Source: an uncultured Desulfosarcina sp. (lineage in GTDB: Bacteria; Desulfobacterota; Desulfobacteria; Desulfobacterales; Desulfosarcinaceae). From it: DNA of 64,000 nt. Both the position numbers and the translations under genes were made by a program. Under the pieces are notes generated by a model that worked only from the letters and a program-made list of their open reading frames with translations, did no database searches and was not told where the DNA came from. The stretch covers positions 2,170,001 to 2,234,000 of the forward strand of contig NZ_OY764190.1 of the NCBI RefSeq assembly GCF_963668215.1, in the 5' to 3' direction. Shown here one piece after another: positions 11,341-19,234 of this stretch; within the stretch, counting starts at the first letter, position 1; each line of letters opens with the position of its first letter.

Positions 11341-11363
11341 GGACCGAACCAGCGGTTCGGTCC
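11341..11363. repeat. Perfect 10-bp inverted repeat with 3-base loop
   Basis: GGACCGAACC-AGC-GGTTCGGTCC lies between tesA and the lyase-like gene, 31 bases before the preferred start codon at 11395. There is no T-run, so it is either a structured leader or an operator rather than a terminator. Confidence 0.7.
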
Positions 11364-11394
11364 GATAGATCCAAAGCAGGGAGATCCATTTTTC

Positions 11395-12036
11395 ATGTCA
11401 TGGCATGTCATCCGATCCTTTGGCAACTCGGACCACCAAGCCTATATGCGGTTTTGGGATCCGGCAAGCAGCTCTTTCCACTTCCGAACCTTGGCGTGTT
11501 CCGCGTTGACCCGAGATATGCGCAAGCAAGACCGATGGTATGTCGCCGGCTGGAAAATCCACCTTTCCATCTACCCCGCCGATTACGCCAAGGCCCTGCC
11601 CGCCCTGAGATTGTTCGAGGATTGGGCGGAGCCTGCCGGTCTGGTTTACAAATACGCGGCATCCAGAGGGTTGTACGAAGGTTTCGAAGGGGAAGTGAAG
11701 GGTAAATTCGTTACCCTTTACTGTAAAGCGCCCGACGAGATTCCGCCGGTTATCCATCTGGTCAATCAGCTGTTTGCCCAGGAGGGGATTACGCCCGTAG
11801 CCCGTTCCAGAATCGATGAACTGGAGGGCCTGCGTCATGAATTTCCCCTGGTCGGCGGATACGGATTTGTACGCTATGGCGCGTTCTGCTACACCAACGG
11901 ACTCCTCGACCTCACCGATCCTAGCCGAACGCCCATGCGCGACAATCGCCATCTGCCGTTTCCCCGGTTCAGAGACCCCGCCAGACTGGCCGCAGAAATC
12001 GATCTCTTCAGGGATTTGATTCTACCGAACAAATAG
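11395..12036 (+). CDS. Free-standing OspF/SpvC-like lyase, resembling LanKC/LanL lyase domains
   Basis: 213 residues from the ATG at 11395, preceded by GCAGGGAG; an in-frame ATG at 11317 has no ribosome binding site and would swallow the hairpin. Numbering from 11395, GWKIHLS (His56), VYKYAASR (Lys86), GKFVTLY (Tyr109) and FVRYGAF (Arg160) line up with the catalytic frame of OspF/SpvC phosphothreonine lyases and with the lyase domains of class III/IV lanthipeptide synthetases. The His-to-Lys distance is 30 residues, as in SpvC (His106, Lys136). These enzymes eliminate phosphate from phospho-Ser/Thr. No kinase, cyclase or precursor peptide is seen nearby and there is no signal peptide. Homology is inferred from motifs; substrate unknown. 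Confidence 0.7.
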   Translation: MSWHVIRSFGNSDHQAYMRFWDPASSSFHFRTLACSALTRDMRKQDRWYVAGWKIHLSIYPADYAKALPALRLFEDWAEPAGLVYKYAASRGLYEGFEGEVKGKFVTLYCKAPDEIPPVIHLVNQLFAQEGITPVARSRIDELEGLRHEFPLVGGYGFVRYGAFCYTNGLLDLTDPSRTPMRDNRHLPFPRFRDPARLAAEIDLFRDLILPNK

Positions 12037-12096
12037 AAAAAAACGTCCGGACGATCTTTGTTTCCACGTTTTGCCAGCCGACGGGCTGTCGGCCCG

Positions 12097-14595
12097 TCAT
12101 TGTTCCCGCAACCGAAAACGGTGGTTGACTTCCAGGTGCTCCAGGGAAAGGTCGATGACATTTTTCAGCCTGGGCTGCCGCCGGGCCAGCTGTTCGCAGA
12201 AGGATCGGGTGCGAGGCGGTTCCGTCAGGCCGGGAACGGGAACAAAGGCGGCCACCACCCGCTCGAAAAGCAGGGGATGCATCTTTTCGAGGCGCGAAAG
12301 ATGGTCTTCGAACCACGCCCAGAGGCGATGCGTTGCCGTCGGATTGCCCGCGGCGGCCACCAGCGGCATGAAACGGATACGGTCGGGCAGATTGTCCAGG
12401 ACGTAGTCCAGCGCCCCTTCCAGATCCGTCCACGGGGAAAAGGCGCCCAGGGCGGTTGCCAGGGTGGTGCGTTCATGCTCGACCTTACTGGATGCCAACC
12501 GGCGGATCATGGTGTCCAGGGCGTCTTGGCCGCCGACAACGGCGCCGGCAGTCATCACGCTCCTGAAAATATCCGGAGGCACCGGGTCGCCCTTGGCAAA
12601 GGCATGAAAACGGTCGGTTAGGAAGGCAAGAATGTTTTGGTTTCCAATCAGGCTGCCGTGAACCAGGAGCTGGTCGCGAAGCATGGCCGTGGTTTGCGAT
12701 TCGTCCTCCGCCGGTTCAAATCCGATGGCATCCAGCGTGGTATCCATCAGGGCCATGGCTGTCCGGCCGATTCTGTTCCGGATGTCCCCCTGCAGCACCA
12801 GATAGGCTTCGAAGAGGTGGCTGTCCAGGCTGGAAAGGGGCAGGTAGGACGGCTCCCCGCGATAGTGCTCGGCCCAGTCCAGAAAGGCATCCATGGTCAA
12901 TTCACCGGATTTGACCAGGGCAAACAGGTCGTTTTGCAGCCCCCAGCGGTCCAGGGACGGCAGCTGCCGCTTTTTGACCCGATCGGCCAGACAGGAGAGG
13001 TTCTCCGCATCGGCATATTGGACGTGGTAAAAGCCGGTGTGGCCGGGGTTGAGGTGGTAAGCTCGAGTGCCGGAAGGCAGGTCGATGTCGGTCCGGGGCG
13101 CTTGCAGTAAAACCGTCAGGGTCTCATGGCTTCCGTCCGATGCGTAGGCGGTGACCGACAGGGGCACCATCCAGGTCTGATCGCTATCGTTGGGCAGGCA
13201 GGTAAAGCGCCGCTGGCGCAGAGTCAGCCGGTTGCCGTTTCGCCGGACAGTGATCAGTGGAAATCCTGGCTGAGTGACCCAACTGCGCATCAATTCCGTT
13301 ACCGGCATTTCCGATGCCTCTGCGAGCGATTCCCACAGGTGGTGGCTGGCGGCGCAATCATAGGCGAATTCTTTCAGGTAGCGTCGAAGGCCGGACTTGA
13401 AACGTTCCGGCCCGATCCAGGCCTCCAACTGGCGCAAAATGCTGCCCCCTTTACTGTAGATGATGGGAGCCGTGCTGGTATTGATGGCTACCACAGCGTC
13501 GCCGGGCATTTCGATGGCAAAGGTTTCGTGCAGGGCGTCACGGGCCAGGGCCGCCTCGGTCTGGTTTCTGACGAAAGCGTGCCAGATCCGCCATTCCGGA
13601 TAGTAATGGTCCACCATGCCGTATCCGAAGTAGGTGGCGAAGCTTTCATTCAGCCACAGGTATTTCCAATCTTCCGGTGTGACCAGGTTGCCGAACCATT
13701 GATGGGTGATCTCGTGGGCGATGATTTCGCAGATGCGGCTGCGGGCTTCGCGTGAGGTCACCCCGGGGACGTTCAACAGCAGGTTTTCGCGGAAGGTGAT
13801 GGCCCCCCAGTTCTCCATGGCGCCAAAGGCAAAGTCCGGAACGGCGATCAGGTCCAGTTTGGTCAGGGGATAGGCGATGTCAAAATAGTCTTCGCCATAG
13901 GCCAGGGCCTTGCAGCCGAATTCCCGGCCGAATCGGGTCTGGTCTGCTGCTCCGGGCAGGCAAACAGCCCGCACCCGGTGATCGGTCTCGTCACGATGGA
14001 TCTCAAAGGGCCCCACCCCGAAAAAGACCAGGTAGGTGGACATTTTGGGCGTCGGGTAAAATATCACCCGCCGCCGGCCATTTTCCGGTGCTGAAATGGT
14101 CTGGATGTCGGCGTTGGAAATGGCGGTCAGATGGTCGTCGATTACCATTTCCACGGTAAAAACCGCCTTTTGCGCCAGGTGGTCGAAGCAGGGGAAGGCG
14201 CGCCGGGCATCGCTTTCCTGGAACTGGGTGACGGCCATATGGTCCGGTGCGCCGGCGACCTGGATGCTGCTGCGGTAAAAGCCGGCCATGAGGTCATTGA
14301 TTTTACCGGTGTAGTCGATGACCAGTTCGAAGTCGCCCGTGATGGGGCCGGGAAAATGAACCGTCAGGTTCGAGTCGGCCGGATTCACGGTAAACCGGCA
14401 CTCCTCTTCGGGGTGCGTTTTGTCTTCCGGCTTCAGCCGGCATTGCCGAATGTCCAATTCGAGACTGTCCAGGCGGATGGCCTCGGCAGGTTCGGGGGCA
14501 TGGGCGTTGAGGATCATCTGACCGGCAAAGGTGAAATCGTTCAGGTCCGGCGTGATGGCGATATGGTAGCGCTTTGGTATGACACGTTTTTGCAT
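12097..14595 (-). CDS. pepN: M1 family aminopeptidase (aminopeptidase N-like)
   Basis: 832 residues of a gluzincin aminopeptidase that removes N-terminal residues from peptides. The substrate-anchoring GAMENWG motif, the zinc site HEITHQWFGN and the distal NESFATYF glutamate are in the expected order in the first half. An N-terminal beta domain and a long helical ERAP1-like C-terminal domain complete the normal M1 layout. GGAG precedes the ATG. No signal peptide, so cytoplasmic. It is second in a minus-strand pair after a small membrane protein. It converges on the lyase-like gene, with a small hairpin (12080-12098) at the junction. Confidence 0.93.
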   Translation of the reverse strand: MQKRVIPKRYHIAITPDLNDFTFAGQMILNAHAPEPAEAIRLDSLELDIRQCRLKPEDKTHPEEECRFTVNPADSNLTVHFPGPITGDFELVIDYTGKINDLMAGFYRSSIQVAGAPDHMAVTQFQESDARRAFPCFDHLAQKAVFTVEMVIDDHLTAISNADIQTISAPENGRRRVIFYPTPKMSTYLVFFGVGPFEIHRDETDHRVRAVCLPGAADQTRFGREFGCKALAYGEDYFDIAYPLTKLDLIAVPDFAFGAMENWGAITFRENLLLNVPGVTSREARSRICEIIAHEITHQWFGNLVTPEDWKYLWLNESFATYFGYGMVDHYYPEWRIWHAFVRNQTEAALARDALHETFAIEMPGDAVVAINTSTAPIIYSKGGSILRQLEAWIGPERFKSGLRRYLKEFAYDCAASHHLWESLAEASEMPVTELMRSWVTQPGFPLITVRRNGNRLTLRQRRFTCLPNDSDQTWMVPLSVTAYASDGSHETLTVLLQAPRTDIDLPSGTRAYHLNPGHTGFYHVQYADAENLSCLADRVKKRQLPSLDRWGLQNDLFALVKSGELTMDAFLDWAEHYRGEPSYLPLSSLDSHLFEAYLVLQGDIRNRIGRTAMALMDTTLDAIGFEPAEDESQTTAMLRDQLLVHGSLIGNQNILAFLTDRFHAFAKGDPVPPDIFRSVMTAGAVVGGQDALDTMIRRLASSKVEHERTTLATALGAFSPWTDLEGALDYVLDNLPDRIRFMPLVAAAGNPTATHRLWAWFEDHLSRLEKMHPLLFERVVAAFVPVPGLTEPPRTRSFCEQLARRQPRLKNVIDLSLEHLEVNHRFRLREQ

Positions 14596-14631
14596 GGGGC
14601 ACTCCGTTCGGTGAGATCGGCCGTGAAGGAA

Positions 14632-14919
14632 TCAGAAGAAGCGGGGCAGAATGAAGCGGAAGATCGTATAGGCCACCCCGGTGAAAATAAAGATTGCAGC
14701 CGAACCGCCATGGATCCAGAGGGCCGGACCCACCCGGCCATTTTCCTTCCTGGTTTGGTTCATATAGGTCCGGTAAATTTCCCGCAGGTCCGGTGCCTGC
14801 ATATTGCGATCGGCCAACCCGCGTTCGAACAGATACCGGACGACGATCGAAAAGGAGACGGCGGCGACGAGCGCAGCCAGCCCCATGAGGACAACGATGG
14901 CGGTATCCGTGGCCGTCAA
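14632..14919 (-). CDS. Small two-helix membrane protein, unknown function
   Basis: 95 residues with two predicted membrane segments (about 5-28 and 70-92) joined by a charged loop rich in Arg, Glu and Asp. The start is a TTG; no in-frame ATG exists between it and the upstream stop. The stop of a 15-codon reading frame overlaps this TTG (TTGA), which would favour coupled initiation. It lies 36 bases upstream of aminopeptidase N on the same strand. No family recognised. Confidence 0.65.
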   Translation of the reverse strand: MTATDTAIVVLMGLAALVAAVSFSIVVRYLFERGLADRNMQAPDLREIYRTYMNQTRKENGRVGPALWIHGGSAAIFIFTGVAYTIFRFILPRFF

Positions 14920-14963
14920 TTGGCGACCTGTTGACGTGATTGAGGTGTATAATCGATGTTCAT
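14916..14963 (-). other. Possible 15-codon leader ORF coupled to the membrane protein
   Basis: An ATG at 14963 with AAAGGG about 7 bases upstream opens a 15-residue frame (MNIDYTPQSRQQVAN). Its TGA overlaps the TTG of the next gene in the sequence TTGA. It is too short to show coding bias; the well-placed ribosome binding site and the overlap are the only support. Confidence 0.3.
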
Positions 14964-15137
14964 CGTTTTAGCCCTTTGAATTGTTTTACGTTCCTATCAC
15001 GCTGATGATGGCGGTGCAACCGTACAGCAGATTGCTGCCGACGGGCATGCAACCTTTCCGTTTCATCGCGCCCGGTGTGCCTTTCCTGAGGCTGGAAAGA
15101 TATTGACACATGTTGGCAACATAATGAAAACTATCTA

Positions 15138-15278
15138 GTGCCCATCCAGAAATGGCCAATTTGCCCGATATCTTTGTTGCGCGAAAAATTTTATCCTCGG
15201 AATATCAACTATATACCTGCGGTAAAATTTTTCGTGCGCCTCGATCTCGACCAAATTTGCCTATTTCTGGATGGGCAC
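15138..15278 (+). mobile_element. MITE-like palindromic element, copy 1
   Basis: 141 bp with no coding capacity. The ends are 16-bp perfect terminal inverted repeats (GTGCCCATCCAGAAAT) that continue as an imperfect palindrome almost to the centre, leaving a loop of about 24 bases. TATCTA stands immediately on both sides (15132-15137 and 15279-15284) and looks like a target duplication, although a TA-only duplication cannot be excluded. The element lies in the 387-base gap between a divergent membrane-protein gene and the hybrid kinase. Apart from this element and the tiny leader ORF I see nothing else in that gap. A second copy is at 30671-30810. Confidence 0.8.
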
Positions 15279-15306
15279 TATCTATGTTCGGCTCAACGGG
15301 TAAAAC

Positions 15307-17598
15307 GTGTTCCCGGCGAAAACAAAAGAGAAGCACGTGAAACGGTCCACACCACCATCGTTGACATTGAAAAATATCAAGCTCAGACGGGGGCGGTCCA
15401 TTTCCAGGGAATTGACCGTCAGCCTGGTGCTGCTGGTGTTGCTGGTGGAAGGGGTGCTTCTGCTTCTGATCTACAACCGGCAGACGGACGAATTGTACCG
15501 GCGCCTGGAGGAAAAAGCGGACGAATATGCCGCCAACCTTTCCGAAACCCTGGCCGTGCCGATGTGGGACCTGGATGACGAGCAGATCCGACGCATCGGA
15601 GAGGGCTTCGCCCGCAACGAAATGGTGGCATCGGTTCTCATCCGGGGTGCCGAGGGAACCGTTCATTACCAATCCAACCGCCTGGTCGAGGATCATCCGA
15701 TCCACCGGAAGTTCCCCATCATTCACACCGGCAGGACCCTCGGGCATGCCGAAATTTCCCTCTCGGTAGCGGCCTACCGCCAGGAAATGGTCTGGCTTCG
15801 CAATACGGCCCTGATGGTGCTGGCCGTATCCCTGGTTGTCATCGTGATTGCCACGGGAATCATTCTGCGGGTGCTCATGCGCAAACCGCTGGACATCCTG
15901 CGGGAGGGAATGGACCGTATTGCCCGTGGGAACGGAGACTACCGCTTCGACAAGATCCATCATGAGGAACTGGCAGACATCGCCTGGCGGTTCGAGACCA
16001 TGGCCGACAAGGTCCGCCAGCGTGAACGGTCGCTGAAAAAGGAGGTTGTCGAGCGCAAACGGGCCGAAGAAAAAATCAGGCAGAGCGATATTCGCACCCG
16101 CGCCATCCTCAATGCTATTCCCGACATTTTGTTTCAGTTCGATCGCGAGGGCCGGTTCGTGGATATGCGCGGAAACCCGGAGCGCCTGGGGATATCTCCG
16201 GACCGCTGCGTCGGGTGGAACCTCGAACAGGTCATGCCGCAAAAATTGGCCAGCATTTTTCGCCGGCAGCTTTCCCGATCATTTGAAACCGGCAAGGTGA
16301 CCGTATTCGAATACGAGCTGCCTTTCGGGGAAGAAAACCGATATTATGAAGCCCGGCTGGTGGCTGTGTCGGACGATCTGGCCCTGGGAATGGTGCGGAA
16401 TATCACCGAACGGGTGACGGCGGCGGATTCGAAGCAGCGACTGATGGAGCAGTTGCAGCGGGCCCAGAAAATGGAAGCCATCGGCATGCTGGCCGGCGGC
16501 GTGGCCCACGACCTCAACAACGTGCTATCCGGTGTGGTCAGCTATCCGGAGTTGATCCTCATGGATTTGCCGCAAGACAGCCCCCTGCGGCAGAGAATCC
16601 ATACCATTCAGAAATCCGGCGAGCGCGCCGCCCATATTGTTCAGGATCTGTTGACCCTGGCCCGAAGGGGCGTATCGGTTTCTGAAATCGTCAATCTCAA
16701 CGAGATCGTCCAGGATTATTTGAGCAGTCCCGAATGCGATAAGCTGCGCACCTACCACCCCGGCATCCAATTGATACCGGAGCTTGGCGACGACCTGCTG
16801 AATGTTTCGGGTTCTCCGATCCACTTGACCAAAACCGTAATGAACCTGATTTCCAATGCCGCGGAGGCCACGACCGACGGTGGTGTGGTCCGCATCGCGA
16901 CCCGCAACTGTTACATCGACACCCCCATCGACGGATATGATGAGATCGAGGAAGGCGATTATGTGATGCTGACGGTGAAAGACAACGGGATCGGTATTTC
17001 GGAAAAGGACATCGATCGGATTTTCGAGCCGTTCTACACCAAAAAAGTGATGGGCCGCTCCGGCACCGGTCTGGGCATGGCGGTGGTTTGGGGAACCGTC
17101 AAGGATCACCACGGGTATATCCACATTGACAGCATGCCGAATCAGGGCACTACGGTCACCATCCATCTGCCGGCGACCAGAAAACGCCGGGCGCAGGCCG
17201 ATAGGCAAGAAACCATCGAGACGCTGAAAGGCGATGGAGAGCGCATCCTCGTTGTTGACGATGTGGCCGAGCAACGGGAGATCGCAACGGATTTGCTCAC
17301 CCGGCTGGGTTATTCCGCAACCAGCGTTGCCGGCGGGGAAGCCGCCGCCGCCTACCTCCACGACCGGGAAGTCGACCTGGTGGTGCTGGATATGATCATG
17401 GACCCCGGCATCGACGGCCTGGAAACCTACCGACGGATCCTGCGGATTCATCCCCATCAACGCGCCCTGATCGCCAGCGGATATTCCGAATCGGAACGGG
17501 TTCAGGAGGCCCGCAGAATCGGTGCCGGCGCTTATGTGAAAAAACCCTACCGAATCGAGACCCTGGCCCGAGCGGTGAAGACGGTGCTGCACGGATAG
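15307..17598 (+). CDS. Hybrid sensor histidine kinase with C-terminal receiver
   Basis: 763 residues. Membrane helices at about 35-56 and 166-190 bound a periplasmic sensor region. A HAMP domain (about 188-240), PAS domain (about 260-370), HisKA with phospho-acceptor His401 (GGVAHDLNNVLSG), HATPase_c (N-box NLISNAAEA, G-boxes DNGIGIS and GTGLGMAV) and a receiver domain with Asp695 (LVVLDMIMDPG) follow. The GTG at 15307 is uncertain; another in-frame GTG at 15337 has GAGAAG before it. No partner regulator or output gene is adjacent, so signal and target are unknown. MITE copy 1 lies directly upstream and may carry or displace the promoter. Confidence 0.93.
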   Translation: MFPAKTKEKHVKRSTPPSLTLKNIKLRRGRSISRELTVSLVLLVLLVEGVLLLLIYNRQTDELYRRLEEKADEYAANLSETLAVPMWDLDDEQIRRIGEGFARNEMVASVLIRGAEGTVHYQSNRLVEDHPIHRKFPIIHTGRTLGHAEISLSVAAYRQEMVWLRNTALMVLAVSLVVIVIATGIILRVLMRKPLDILREGMDRIARGNGDYRFDKIHHEELADIAWRFETMADKVRQRERSLKKEVVERKRAEEKIRQSDIRTRAILNAIPDILFQFDREGRFVDMRGNPERLGISPDRCVGWNLEQVMPQKLASIFRRQLSRSFETGKVTVFEYELPFGEENRYYEARLVAVSDDLALGMVRNITERVTAADSKQRLMEQLQRAQKMEAIGMLAGGVAHDLNNVLSGVVSYPELILMDLPQDSPLRQRIHTIQKSGERAAHIVQDLLTLARRGVSVSEIVNLNEIVQDYLSSPECDKLRTYHPGIQLIPELGDDLLNVSGSPIHLTKTVMNLISNAAEATTDGGVVRIATRNCYIDTPIDGYDEIEEGDYVMLTVKDNGIGISEKDIDRIFEPFYTKKVMGRSGTGLGMAVVWGTVKDHHGYIHIDSMPNQGTTVTIHLPATRKRRAQADRQETIETLKGDGERILVVDDVAEQREIATDLLTRLGYSATSVAGGEAAAAYLHDREVDLVVLDMIMDPGIDGLETYRRILRIHPHQRALIASGYSESERVQEARRIGAGAYVKKPYRIETLARAVKTVLHG

Positions 17599-17627
17599 GT
17601 CCCTGGAGCCGTTATCCCCGCATGCCG

Positions 17628-18722
17628 CTAACGGACCGGCTCGATGGCCACCCAGTCATTGCTGGAATGCTGATTGGGATCGAATCCCGCATCGTTGGAA
17701 AGCATGTATTCGCCCAGGGAGTTGGCCCAGACGTGATCGTAGCCGCCGGGCAGTTCCACCGAGTGGCCGCTTGTGGGGTCGCTGTAGTTCTCCGTTCCGC
17801 GGATATACTCGCTGAATTCCCGGCTGGCCCGGTCCTCGGCCTGCTGGCGGGTCTTCCATGACTGCGTCAGGGCCGCGTCGAAGGCGTCGTTGCTGCGGCT
17901 GATGGCGCGGCTTAAGGCGCCGGCGTTGGCAATACCCTGCTGCTGGGCGGCGATCCACTGCTGCTGGACCTTGTTGAACCGCGCAAACCAGCTGCGGTCA
18001 ACGCGGAATGAATTGACAAAGGCGTTGGCCAAAGGCTTGAGGGCATCCAGCCGGCCCTTTTCGGCACGCACGGAAAGATTGCGCTCCGCCTGCCAGAAGA
18101 TGTTCTGTGGCCCCATGCTGGGCTGCACCACCAATACCACGCAGTAAAAATCCTCCTCCCAGGCCACCCCGTTTTCCGTATAGGCAAACCGGGCGCACGT
18201 GCCGAATCCACGGCAGATTCCACCGGGCTGCTGGTTGGCAGCCGCAATACTGTTGGCCCATTCCGACAGGTCTTCCTGCCCGACCAGTCTTACATTGCGT
18301 GCTCCCGGCCGCTGTTGGGGCAGGACAATCTGCTGGACAAAGGCGGCCGGGCTGTTGGGAATGGGCATGACGATCATTCCCAGGTAGAGCCGGCCCTGCT
18401 GCCATTGGTACTCGATTTGCCCGCTGATGAACAGGTTCGACGGATGAACGAAAACGCCCGCTGTGCCATCGGGTGCGGTAATGGCCACATTGGCCGTGAC
18501 CAGATTGGCCAGGGCGGTATTCCAGGTCAATCCGCCCGCAGGCCGCCAGTCGGCCGGGGCCAGGACCCGGAAGGCCGGGAGGCCGCCCATCTGCGGATCG
18601 GTGATGACAAAGGATTTCATGTGCAGCGGGGGAGCTGCCGCCGATTCATTCGGGACCAACGCCAACAGGGCAACCATGAGCAGAAATGCGTAAAAACGAT
18701 GATAGACCGTGAGTTTCAACAT
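17628..18722 (-). CDS. Secreted hypothetical protein
   Basis: 364 residues beginning with a typical signal peptide (basic start, hydrophobic core FLLMVALLALV, cleavage likely after ESAAA). The mature part has two segments: a beta-rich N-terminal half with one close cysteine pair (GGICRGFGTCARF), and a Gln/Ala-rich probable coiled coil near residues 245-290 followed by a WANSLGEY-containing tail. I do not recognise a named family. It converges on the hybrid kinase and is divergent from the formate dehydrogenase gene. Periplasmic or outer-surface location is the only confident inference. Confidence 0.8.
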   Translation of the reverse strand: MLKLTVYHRFYAFLLMVALLALVPNESAAAPPLHMKSFVITDPQMGGLPAFRVLAPADWRPAGGLTWNTALANLVTANVAITAPDGTAGVFVHPSNLFISGQIEYQWQQGRLYLGMIVMPIPNSPAAFVQQIVLPQQRPGARNVRLVGQEDLSEWANSIAAANQQPGGICRGFGTCARFAYTENGVAWEEDFYCVVLVVQPSMGPQNIFWQAERNLSVRAEKGRLDALKPLANAFVNSFRVDRSWFARFNKVQQQWIAAQQQGIANAGALSRAISRSNDAFDAALTQSWKTRQQAEDRASREFSEYIRGTENYSDPTSGHSVELPGGYDHVWANSLGEYMLSNDAGFDPNQHSSNDWVAIEPVR

Positions 18723-19234
18723 ACACCTCCTAAACTGTCACATGCCGATCGGTAAAATTGTGATCAATAGCGCCGAAAATGGCCATCATAATCGTTATCG
18801 TCCCTTCATCTGGCCAGATTAGTCTTTATTGGCACAAAAAGAGACAGATGCTCTCTTCGGTTAAAAATAACACGGAGTTCTCTCGTTTAAGTGGATTGAC
18901 TTTTTCGGTCCTTCTGTGTAGCAAGGAACCTGCCCTGATATAACGCAATCCATCTTCAACCACAGGTTTCGATGATTCCTATCTACCGCAGCAAAGGCTT
19001 TACTTGAGCGTCTTTGAAAGATTGCCCGTGCCGGCAATACTAAAGGCCTGTTGCTGACGGCGCCCGTCGCTTTTCCAGCAAACGATTTTCATTCATCATA
19101 CACGCTACCGGAACCGACACGAAGATCGGTCCCGACAGGTCGGACTGCAATGCGGTCCGGCGGTCGGTCGCGTCCGAAAAGACATTCCGCATTGCCGGGC
19201 CTCGGTGCGAAACTTTTCAGAAAGGAGTTCATCC
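18723..19234. other. Divergent intergenic region, secreted protein / formate dehydrogenase
   Basis: 512 bases without a convincing gene. A TTGACT hexamer at 18896-18901 could be a -35 but has no good -10. The last 130 bases before the formate dehydrogenase start are GC-rich and contain short inverted repeats, for example GGACTGC-AAT-GCGGTCC near 19141, so a structured leader is possible. I see no recognisable riboswitch, sigma-54 site or mobile element. Confidence 0.5.

Noticed and set aside
12080..12098. GACGGGC/GCCCGTC hairpin as a terminator between the lyase and pepN genes
   Set aside because: No T-run on either strand and it overlaps the pepN stop codon; kept only as a note.
18831..18860. 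GGCAC...GC pattern resembling a sigma-54 promoter before the secreted-protein/fdhA gap
   Set aside because: The -24 GG and -12 GC elements are not at the required spacing and TTGC is absent.
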